Source: Candidatus Margulisiibacteriota bacterium (lineage in GTDB: Bacteria > Margulisbacteria > WOR-1 > O2-12-FULL-45-9). From it: a DNA stretch of 5,161 bases. The stretch lies in assembly GCA_028714935.1 (NCBI GenBank), contig JAQTLJ010000093.1:1-5161 (forward strand), given 5' to 3'. The notes beneath the pieces are model-generated. The model worked only from the letters and a program-made list of their open reading frames with translations. It was not told the origin of the DNA and did not search any database. The position numbers and the translations under genes were made by a program. The number at the start of each line of letters is the position of its first letter. Positions within the stretch are counted from its first letter, which is position 1. This document shows, piece by piece, positions 1 through 5,161 of the stretch.

Positions 1-1584
1 CAGATAAGCCATGTCAACTTCTGTCTCACCCTTAAGAAAAAAGATGAACGAGCCCAGAAAATTGTTGGCGGCAAATAAAGGCAAAGCAATAAACTTATTT
101 AATCCGGTCAATTTTTGCGCCGCTTTGCACAGGTTTTCATTGATCTGCCCCTGCAGCATCTCAAACAAACTTTCTGTAACGTAGGGCTTTCTGTTGATCA
201 TGATCCATTTTGACACAGTCCCCTCTCCTACCTTATAAACCATTTTGGTCGGGTCAACTCCAAGTATCTTGAGAGCTTCCTGGATGATCGGTTGGTTAAG
301 ACCGGAGGTAAATTTAACCTGGAGTTGATTATTCGCTTTATCATAAAGAGTAACGACCGCGATCCAGGCCTGAGACACCTCCCTGGCATTATCAACCAGT
401 TTTTTTAATAATTCATCCCGGTCAAGGGTGGAGACCAAGGCCGCCGTATTCTTTTGCAGGACCTCCAATTTTTCTTTTTCTCGTAAGACCGCCTGCTCTG
501 CTTCCATGCGCTTGGTGATATCCCTGATGGAGGCTATTAAGGCAGGCTGGCCCTGAAAATTGATCCGGCCGCCCATGGTCTCGACCCAAAATTCCCTGCC
601 CTCTTTATTAACAACTTTATATTCGCCCCAAACCCTCCCTTTGCCCAAGAAATCCATGATCAGGTCCCTGGCAACTTTTCTTTTATAGCCTGGAGCGACA
701 AAATCGAAAGCGTTCCTTCCCACACCGTCCTCCACGCTGCCAAAGCCGAACATATTGGCCGCGGCCTGATTGCCAAAGATCACTTTACCCCGGCGATCGA
801 GGATCAAAATAGCGTCAAGCACTTTTTCGGTCAGGGTCTTATAGCGTTCTTCCGATTCTTTAATGACCTTTTCCGACAGCTTGCGTTCAGCCAGCAGCGA
901 TTCCAACTCTTTATTCCTCAGGTAAAGTTCCCCGTTGGTCTCTTCCAGTTTCTTTTCCAACTGTCTCCTTAATTCCCCGATCTCTGTCCTGGACTCAACG
1001 ATCTCTCTGGTCTTGCGGCGCAGGTTTTGCGTAAAATAATTCAGCTGTATGACCAAAAGGAACAACGAGGAGATCAGGATTATCGGCTGGGTTATCCTAA
1101 CGGGGGTCAGGGCAAAGGGCATGCCCATTAAGGACGGGACAGCGCCAACCAGCTCCAAGCCCAGCAGTGTCAGATAAACAGCAGAGGCAAAAACTACCGT
1201 CGCCAGGCCGGCCGAAAGTGAGAGCAAGCCGGCGGAGACAATGGGAAAGATGATGATCAGGCTGACGTAACTGTTGCTCCCGCCGGTAAAATGCACGCCG
1301 ACCACTAAAAACACGATGTCTAACCACAGCTGGCCAAGCCCCAGCAACGCTAACAGTTTCCGTGTTTTCAGCCATAAATAATATAAGAAGGTCAAGACCA
1401 GTTCAGCCACACACAAAGAAACCGCCGGCCAAAAAGGCAATACGTTCTTGAAATAGATAGAATACAATATCAGCCAAGCGGTCAAGATCGCCACAGCGGC
1501 AGCGATCCTGAATTTAATGAACCAATCCACCAGGGGAACGATCTCTTCCCTGTCTATGCCAAATACTTCAAAAAATGTTCTCAT
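1..1584 (-). CDS. Six-helix membrane sensor with PAS and GAF domains, probable histidine kinase (3' partial)
   Basis: An uninterrupted frame of 528 codons runs from ATG 1584 to the window edge without a stop. The N-terminus (MRTFFEVFGIDREEIVPLVD) is followed by about six membrane helices (roughly 21-45, 48-72, 77-99, 106-122, 124-146, 164-184). The segment D89...VHFTGGSNSYVSLIIIFP recalls the six-helix input regions of RegB/PilS-like kinases. A charged, probably coiled-coil linker (about 185-245) leads into a PAS domain (about 244-360: ESEERYKTL, DAILILDRRGKVIFGNQAA, ending IRDITKRMEAE) and then a GAF domain (about 375 to the edge: VSTLDRDELLKKLVDNA, VGEGTVSKWI, FIALPLFAANNFLGSFIFF). The output domain is missing. 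A histidine kinase is the commonest outcome for this layout, but GGDEF, HD-GYP or a phosphatase are possible. ATG 1584 is the first ATG in the frame, with only a weak GGA five bases upstream; a TTG lies about 18 bases earlier. It is co-oriented with the exporter genes, 112 bases after the barrel stop. Confidence 0.88.
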   Translation of the reverse strand, partial: MRTFFEVFGIDREEIVPLVDWFIKFRIAAAVAILTAWLILYSIYFKNVLPFWPAVSLCVAELVLTFLYYLWLKTRKLLALLGLGQLWLDIVFLVVGVHFTGGSNSYVSLIIIFPIVSAGLLSLSAGLATVVFASAVYLTLLGLELVGAVPSLMGMPFALTPVRITQPIILISSLFLLVIQLNYFTQNLRRKTREIVESRTEIGELRRQLEKKLEETNGELYLRNKELESLLAERKLSEKVIKESEERYKTLTEKVLDAILILDRRGKVIFGNQAAANMFGFGSVEDGVGRNAFDFVAPGYKRKVARDLIMDFLGKGRVWGEYKVVNKEGREFWVETMGGRINFQGQPALIASIRDITKRMEAEQAVLREKEKLEVLQKNTAALVSTLDRDELLKKLVDNAREVSQAWIAVVTLYDKANNQLQVKFTSGLNQPIIQEALKILGVDPTKMVYKVGEGTVSKWIMINRKPYVTESLFEMLQGQINENLCKAAQKLTGLNKFIALPLFAANNFLGSFIFFLKGETEVDMAYL

Positions 1585-1655
1585 AAGGTTCCGTTTACAC
1601 AATAAACCAGCGTCAGAGATAAGGAGAGCGAGACTGCAATTATTAACTTTTCCAT
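1581..1655 (-). CDS. Possible 24-residue membrane micropeptide overlapping the sensor start
   Basis: A short frame begins at ATG 1655 and ends at TGA 1583-1581, overlapping the sensor ATG by four bases (ATGA). It encodes MEKLIIAV followed by a Ser/Leu-rich hydrophobic stretch and a short polar tail (VNGTL), which could form one membrane helix. A Cys sits near the end (LVYC), but it is not a good lipobox because Tyr precedes it. The ATGA overlap is the usual arrangement for translational coupling, so it may be a leader peptide for the sensor. Against it, no Shine-Dalgarno sequence is well placed: the nearest AAGGG is 18 bases from the ATG. A frame this short can arise by chance. I recognise no family. 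Confidence 0.3.
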   Translation of the reverse strand: MEKLIIAVSLSLSLTLVYCVNGTL

Positions 1656-1696
1656 TTTCTGCTGTTTTAAATTCCCTTATTACAAATTATAACATA
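1585..1696 (-). other. AT-rich junction between barrel and sensor genes
   Basis: This is the only gap of any size between the larger genes. It holds the TATAAT box, the possible micropeptide frame and a small inverted repeat (GTTTA...TAAAC, five-base loop, 1593-1607) close to the sensor start. The repeat is AT-rich and too weak to be a terminator by itself. No GC-rich hairpin followed by a T run is visible on either strand, so transcripts from the barrel gene could read through into the sensor. Confidence 0.5.
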
Positions 1697-1716
1697 TCAA
1701 AATGCCTGGTTGTAAA
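1686..1716 (-). promoter_or_regulatory. Possible sigma-70-type promoter for the sensor gene
   Basis: On the minus strand a perfect TATAAT lies at 1691-1686. A TTTACA box (five of six to TTGACA) lies at 1716-1711, with a 19-base spacer that is longer than the usual 17. The -35 box overlaps the last codons of the barrel gene and the -10 box lies just past its stop, in the most AT-rich stretch of the window. Transcription would begin near 1679, about 95 bases before the sensor ATG. AT-rich DNA yields such boxes by chance, so this is only suggestive. Confidence 0.4.
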
Positions 1717-2782
1717 AGAAATAAGCGTTCGCTCCTTCAGTCCCCCGGCCAAAGTCACCGCGGACAACGACATTCCCGCCCAGGTTAAGATGCAGGCCGA
1801 AACCGTAATCACTCGCCCAGCTGTCCCCACCCAGTGCAACTAATCTGTCGCCAACTTTCCCTACCTCATAAAAAACCACGGCCTGGAACCATTGCCAGAT
1901 AAGCGGAAAGCGATATTCCAGATTGACCAGGGCCGCGCTCCGGTCACGCCAACGATTCATCGTATAACCGCGCATCGTGTCCCTGCCGCCGAGGAAAGCG
2001 TATTCATAGATCGGGATGACCGGCCCGCCCGACTGTGTCAGCATCAGCCTCGAAGCCAAGATCTGGTCAGGACGGAAAGGGGTTGAGTAGCCGCGCAGGT
2101 CAACACTGCCTTTAATGTAATCAGCGGTCTTTAAGCCGAAATCGATCTCATTGATCATCAGGAACCCGGCGTGCGGGTCAAGGCTCTGGTCACGGCCGTC
2201 CAGAGTCAACTTCAAGCTGCCGCCGACATAATTACGGCAATTAGCCTCGATCTGCGGCGTGATCGGATTGACACCCTGGACAATATTGGAGAACTGGTTG
2301 CCGGCAAAGAACAGATCGCCTTCCAATATCAGCCGATCCTTCCTAGAGCGGGAGAACTGCAAGATATATTTGCTGTGATTATTATTTAATGTTGTATAGT
2401 TGCTGCCGGGGGTCTCGCTGCCCAACCCGTAAAACCTTTCACTGATCGTATACCCGAGATTTCCCAATAGGTCAAACGCCAAATTGTATTTTTTACCGTG
2501 GCGGTAGTTGTCATCCGGCAAGGATAAAACAAAATTGGCCCCGTTGCCGCCGTTAGCGATTAGAAAAGCGGAGAGCGTCATTGATTCTTCCTGCCCGATA
2601 ATATTTTTCGCCTTGCCGATCACACCGTAATAAAGGCCGTAAGTCGAATTATAAATGACATACGGGACCGCATTAACCGTACCGGTTTGGCCAACTTTAA
2701 AGGCAACGGCTGGCAGGGCAATTACTATTAGCAAGCCCAAGATAAATATTTTTTTCTTATGATCTGAGCAGGAGAAATTCAA
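1697..2782 (-). CDS. Short Omp85/BamA-type outer-membrane beta-barrel without POTRA domains
   Basis: This 361-residue protein looks like a secreted outer-membrane barrel of the bacterial surface antigen (Omp85) superfamily. A signal peptide is visible: HKKK (8-11), a hydrophobic core (12-24) and a likely cleavage after AVA at 27. The mature part, about 334 residues, is rich in alternating beta-strand patterns and long enough for a 16-strand barrel. Omp85 hallmarks are a TLDGRDQSLDPHAG segment (193-206, like the usual D-x-RD...P-x-G), an LGGRDTMRGY segment (264-273, the loop-6 RGF/RGY motif), an LEYRFPL strand (288-294), and a C-terminal repeat ending in Phe after AYFFYNQ, a typical assembly signal. 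There is almost nothing between the signal peptide and the barrel, so periplasmic POTRA domains are absent, unlike BamA, TamA or TpsB proteins. This fits the 'no N-terminal domain' class of Omp85 proteins, whose roles are poorly known. The frame has a TAA just before TTG at 2782 and no ATG upstream of the signal peptide, so TTG is the most plausible start. It follows the DUF6790-like gene by 8 bases, suggesting one operon with the exporter. Confidence 0.9.
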   Translation of the reverse strand: MNFSCSDHKKKIFILGLLIVIALPAVAFKVGQTGTVNAVPYVIYNSTYGLYYGVIGKAKNIIGQEESMTLSAFLIANGGNGANFVLSLPDDNYRHGKKYNLAFDLLGNLGYTISERFYGLGSETPGSNYTTLNNNHSKYILQFSRSRKDRLILEGDLFFAGNQFSNIVQGVNPITPQIEANCRNYVGGSLKLTLDGRDQSLDPHAGFLMINEIDFGLKTADYIKGSVDLRGYSTPFRPDQILASRLMLTQSGGPVIPIYEYAFLGGRDTMRGYTMNRWRDRSAALVNLEYRFPLIWQWFQAVVFYEVGKVGDRLVALGGDSWASDYGFGLHLNLGGNVVVRGDFGRGTEGANAYFFYNQAF

Positions 2783-2790
2783 TTACGCTT

Positions 2791-3270
2791 TTAATCCTTC
2801 ATTCTGCTATAGGTCGCTAATAATAACAACAGCAGCAGCGGCAGGAATATATCGCCGTACCAGAGGATCAGGCCGGCGTTATTGGGCGCAAAGTTTTGCG
2901 CCAAGATCATATCCCGGATATGGCCGTAAGCCGCACCCAGGCCAAATACTCCCCCGCCAACCGCCGCCGCCCACCAAAAATTCCCCCTCATCCACAGGCA
3001 GAGGATTCCCAATACGCCAAAAGCTAAATTTGCTACGGCTACCTCGAACTGAAAGGGACTGCCCGGCTGCCAGCCGATGCTCAAAGCCGTTTCCGCAGCC
3101 CGCGCAGTGTGGCCGTAAAAAGCCAGGAGGCCGCCAAAGCCCATGTTAAAGAAAAACAAGTAGAGCAGCAAGATCTCCAGGACAGTCCCCGCGGTGCGCG
3201 GTTTTTTCATCAAAGTAAGGTGTATCAGGACAGCGATCAGCGCCAGTCCGGAAAAGATAAGTGTAAACAT
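2791..3270 (-). CDS. DUF6790-like five-helix membrane protein
   Basis: This is a 159-residue integral membrane protein of unknown function. Hydrophobic segments lie at about 1-21, 27-52, 77-94, 99-117 and 134-153. The loops carry polar motifs that look conserved: FYGH (51-54), IGWQPGSPFQFEVAVANLAFG (65-85 region), AAYGHIRD (113-120) and the NNAG...WYGD stretch (130-140). From memory this pattern matches the DUF6790 family, small membrane proteins of bacteria and archaea without an assigned role; I could not check this by search. The ATG directly abuts the TAA of the MacB-like gene (TAAATG, zero spacing) and there is no clear ribosome binding site before it, so translation is probably coupled to the exporter gene. 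The barrel gene begins 8 bases after its stop. The position suggests an accessory role in the exporter or envelope, which is inference. It is too small and too helical to be a MacA adaptor. That it is a real gene is secure; the family name is moderate. Confidence 0.85.
   Translation of the reverse strand: MFTLIFSGLALIAVLIHLTLMKKPRTAGTVLEILLLYLFFFNMGFGGLLAFYGHTARAAETALSIGWQPGSPFQFEVAVANLAFGVLGILCLWMRGNFWWAAAVGGGVFGLGAAYGHIRDMILAQNFAPNNAGLILWYGDIFLPLLLLLLLATYSRMKD
2795..2799 (-). promoter_or_regulatory. Possible ribosome binding site for the barrel gene
   Basis: The minus strand reads AAGGA here, inside the last codons of the DUF6790-like gene, with 12 bases between it and the TTG at 2782. The spacing is longer than ideal, but no other start codon fits the signal peptide: an in-frame TAA sits immediately upstream of the TTG, and the next TTG codons fall inside the hydrophobic core. 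It supports TTG as the start and implies modest or coupled translation. Confidence 0.4.
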
Positions 3271-5161
3271 TTATTCGTACCGCAGGGCTTCGATCGGCAG
3301 GAGTTTGGCCGCCCGCCAGGCCGGCCAGAGACCAAAGATGACTCCGACCAGCACCGAAAAAGTGAACGCGAGAATGATCGAGCCCAGCGAGATATAAACG
3401 TTCCATTGGGCGACCGCTGAGAGGATCCAGGAGATCAGACTGCCGAACAGTATCCCGACCACCCCGCCAAACAAGCAGATCAGGACCGCCTCAACCAGGA
3501 ACTGGATCAGGATATCGCTTTTTTGCGCACCGAGCGCCTTGCGCAGGCCGATCTCATGTGTCCGCTCCATCACCATGACCAGCATAATGTTCATAATACC
3601 GATGCCGCCGACCAGCAGACTGACCGCAGCGACCGCCCCTAGTAAATACGATAAGGTCGAGATCAGGGAGCTGGCCGCCGCCTGGATCTCCGCCATATTC
3701 ATCACCTCAATGCTCTCGCGCTGCGACTCCGGTAAGCGGTGCAGCCGCATGATCTCGCTAATTATCTTCTCCTGGACCGCCGGCATTTGCTCCGCGTCCT
3801 TGGCCTGGACCTCAAAGTAATTTATATACTCATCTCCTAACAAACGATACATCGCGGTTTTTAAAGGGACAATGATCCGGTCATCCTGGTTCTGGAAACC
3901 GGCTGTTCCTTGTTTAGGCAGGACACCGATCAACTGAAAACTGATCCGGTTGACCCTAATCCGCTGCCCGAGTGGATCCTCATCGCCGAACAATTCTTTG
4001 GCGACTGTCTGGCCGATGACCGCCACCTTCGCCCGGCTATTGGCTTCAGCCGCGGTAAAGAAACGCCCCGAGGGTAAGGTCTGGTTGCGGATCGCCAAAT
4101 AGTCGATTCCGGTCCCGACCACGCTGGTGTTCCAGTTCTTGCTCTGAAAAACGACCTGCGACCGGCCGTTAACATAAGGAATGACATAACTGATCCCCTC
4201 GATCCGCTCCAAAGCGGTCAGATCATCAAAAGTGAAACGGGTCCGCCCCTGTGATCCTTGTGAGATCCCGGATGGACGGAACGGCGCCCGGACCATTAAA
4301 ATATTAGTCCCCAAAGAAGAAAGCGTTTCTTCCATGCTCCGTTTGGCGCCGGTACCCAAAGCAAGCATGGCGATCACGGCTGCGACCCCGATCATTACTC
4401 CCAGGATCGAGAGCAAGGAGCGCAGTTTGTTGTTGACCAGCGAAAGATACGCTTCGTATGTATAATTTCTCAGCTCGGCCAGAGAGCACCAGCCTCGTTT
4501 TTTTATCGCCGCTTGGGTCAGCTCGCGGGACTTGCCGACTGGCGGCGCTGCCCGACGTTCGTCACTAACGATCTGGCCGTCGCGTAAGGTCAAGACCCGA
4601 TTAGCGTAAGCCGCGATATCGTGCTCATGGGTGACCATGATGATCGTGTTCCCCTGGCGGTTAAGCTCCTGAAAAAGCTCCATTATTTCTTTTGATGATT
4701 TGGTATCGAGATTGCCGGTCGGCTCATCGGCAAGAATGACCAATGGATCGTTGGCCAGCGCTCGGACCAGCGCGACCCGCTGCTGTTGACCGCCGGAAAG
4801 CTGGTTGGGCCGGTGTTTTAGACGATCGCCCAAGCCGACTTTTTGCAACAGCTCCATCACTTGCCTTCTTTTACCGCTATCGGTCGCTCCGGCATAGATG
4901 AAAGGGAGGACAACATTATCGGTCACGTTCAGTTTGGGGAGCAAATTAAAGGTCTGGAAAACAAAACCGAAGAACCGGTTGCGCAGAACGGCATATTCGC
5001 TTTCACCCTGGCGGGAAAGGTCTTGTCCCAACAATTGATACTGGCCGGCATCGGACTTGTCGAGCAACCCGAGGATTGCCAGCAGCGTTGATTTTCCGGA
5101 ACCGGACGGCCCCATGATCGCCACGAATTCGCCCGGCTCGATCTTGAGATCCACTCCGCTG
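3271..5161 (-). CDS. MacB-type ABC exporter, fused ATPase and FtsX-like permease (5' partial)
   Basis: This is an inner-membrane ABC transporter subunit of the MacB family. Such proteins use ATP in the cytoplasm to drive movement of the periplasmic domain and export peptides, lipoproteins or drugs, usually with a MacA adaptor and a TolC-like channel. Numbering from the GTG codon at 5154, the ATPase shows Walker A GPSGSGKST (15-23), the Q-loop glutamine in VFQTFN (about 67), signature LSGGQQQRV (119-127), Walker B VILADEPTGNLD (139-150) and the switch histidine in VTHEHD (176). A linker follows, then helix 1 (about 245-267), a periplasmic MacB domain (about 270-500) and three more helices (about 505-530, 552-575, 590-612) with the FtsX-type motif EIGLRKALGA (534-543). 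All key ATPase residues are present. The frame stays open to the window edge (Ser-Gly before the GTG-coded Val). Family members have roughly 25-30 residues before Walker A's strand, so the true start is outside and the GTG is internal. The substrate cannot be read from sequence. The family assignment is firm; that it is MacB itself is not. Confidence 0.95.
   Translation of the reverse strand, partial: SGVDLKIEPGEFVAIMGPSGSGKSTLLAILGLLDKSDAGQYQLLGQDLSRQGESEYAVLRNRFFGFVFQTFNLLPKLNVTDNVVLPFIYAGATDSGKRRQVMELLQKVGLGDRLKHRPNQLSGGQQQRVALVRALANDPLVILADEPTGNLDTKSSKEIMELFQELNRQGNTIIMVTHEHDIAAYANRVLTLRDGQIVSDERRAAPPVGKSRELTQAAIKKRGWCSLAELRNYTYEAYLSLVNNKLRSLLSILGVMIGVAAVIAMLALGTGAKRSMEETLSSLGTNILMVRAPFRPSGISQGSQGRTRFTFDDLTALERIEGISYVIPYVNGRSQVVFQSKNWNTSVVGTGIDYLAIRNQTLPSGRFFTAAEANSRAKVAVIGQTVAKELFGDEDPLGQRIRVNRISFQLIGVLPKQGTAGFQNQDDRIIVPLKTAMYRLLGDEYINYFEVQAKDAEQMPAVQEKIISEIMRLHRLPESQRESIEVMNMAEIQAAASSLISTLSYLLGAVAAVSLLVGGIGIMNIMLVMVMERTHEIGLRKALGAQKSDILIQFLVEAVLICLFGGVVGILFGSLISWILSAVAQWNVYISLGSIILAFTFSVLVGVIFGLWPAWRAAKLLPIEALRYE

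Noticed and set aside
1097..1375. Minus-strand 92-codon frame
   Set aside because: It is an out-of-frame reading of the membrane region of the sensor gene, whose own frame is open for 528 codons.
1593..1607. Inverted repeat GTTTA/TAAAC as a terminator or operator
   Set aside because: It is only five AT-rich pairs with a five-base loop and no following T run, which is expected by chance in AT-rich DNA.
1517..1843. Plus-strand open frame of 108 codons
   Set aside because: It spans the sensor start, the AT-rich junction and the barrel end antisense, has no recognisable domain, and conflicts with well-supported minus-strand genes.
3146..3406. Second minus-strand frame at the MacB/DUF6790 junction
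   Set aside because: It runs out of frame through the end of the MacB-like gene and the start of the next; the FtsX helices and the DUF6790-like motifs lie in the chosen frames.
3109..3420. Plus-strand open frame of 103 codons across the MacB/DUF6790 junction
   Set aside because: It is very rich in Gln, Lys, Arg and Asp with no fold-like pattern, and is antisense to two strongly supported genes.
5152..5154. GTG codon as the start of the MacB-like protein
   Set aside because: The frame continues upstream to the window edge, and the residues around it (SGVDLKIEPGEF) are the normal interior of a MacB ATPase, so starting here would remove the first strand and the A-loop region.
1..5161. CRISPR array, insertion sequence, integrase site or tRNA
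   Set aside because: I saw no regularly spaced direct repeats, no transposase or recombinase motifs, no terminal inverted repeats and no tRNA-like cloverleaf; almost all bases are occupied by coding frames.

Overview
All convincing genes in this window lie on the minus strand and are tightly packed, so the window reads as one co-oriented cluster from right to left. Both outer genes run off the window. In order of transcription they are: a MacB-type ABC exporter subunit (5' end missing at the right edge); a 159-residue five-helix membrane protein resembling the DUF6790 family; a short Omp85/BamA-type outer-membrane beta-barrel with a signal peptide and no POTRA domains; a possible 24-codon membrane micropeptide; and a membrane-bound sensor with six helices, a PAS domain and a GAF domain (3' end missing at the left edge, probably a histidine kinase).

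The organism should be a bacterium with an outer membrane, because the third gene encodes a secreted beta-barrel with an aromatic C-terminal residue, and MacB exporters usually work across two membranes. Composition is intermediate in GC, with ATC and CTG codons common. The protein style would fit an uncultured diderm lineage of the Margulisbacteria/Saganbacteria, Omnitrophica or Elusimicrobia kind. That is an impression, and nothing here fixes the lineage.

Right part (5161-2791): the MacB-like protein joins an N-terminal ATPase to a four-helix FtsX-type permease with a periplasmic domain. Its stop codon is followed at once by the ATG of the DUF6790-like gene. Middle (2782-1697): the barrel gene starts 8 bases later, apparently at TTG. 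These three genes look like one transcriptional unit whose products span the inner membrane and reach the outer membrane. No MacA-like adaptor or TolC-like channel is present, and either could lie beyond the right edge.

Left part (1696-1): a 112-base AT-rich junction carries a TATAAT box and a short frame that overlaps the sensor start by ATGA. The sensor may therefore have its own promoter as well as readthrough from the exporter genes. It could sense envelope state or small molecules, but its output domain is outside the window. There is no tRNA, rRNA, CRISPR array, insertion sequence or convincing terminator. The most interesting point is the pairing of a MacB exporter with a DUF6790-like protein and a POTRA-less Omp85 barrel. 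I see nothing that clearly amounts to a new defence or mobile system.
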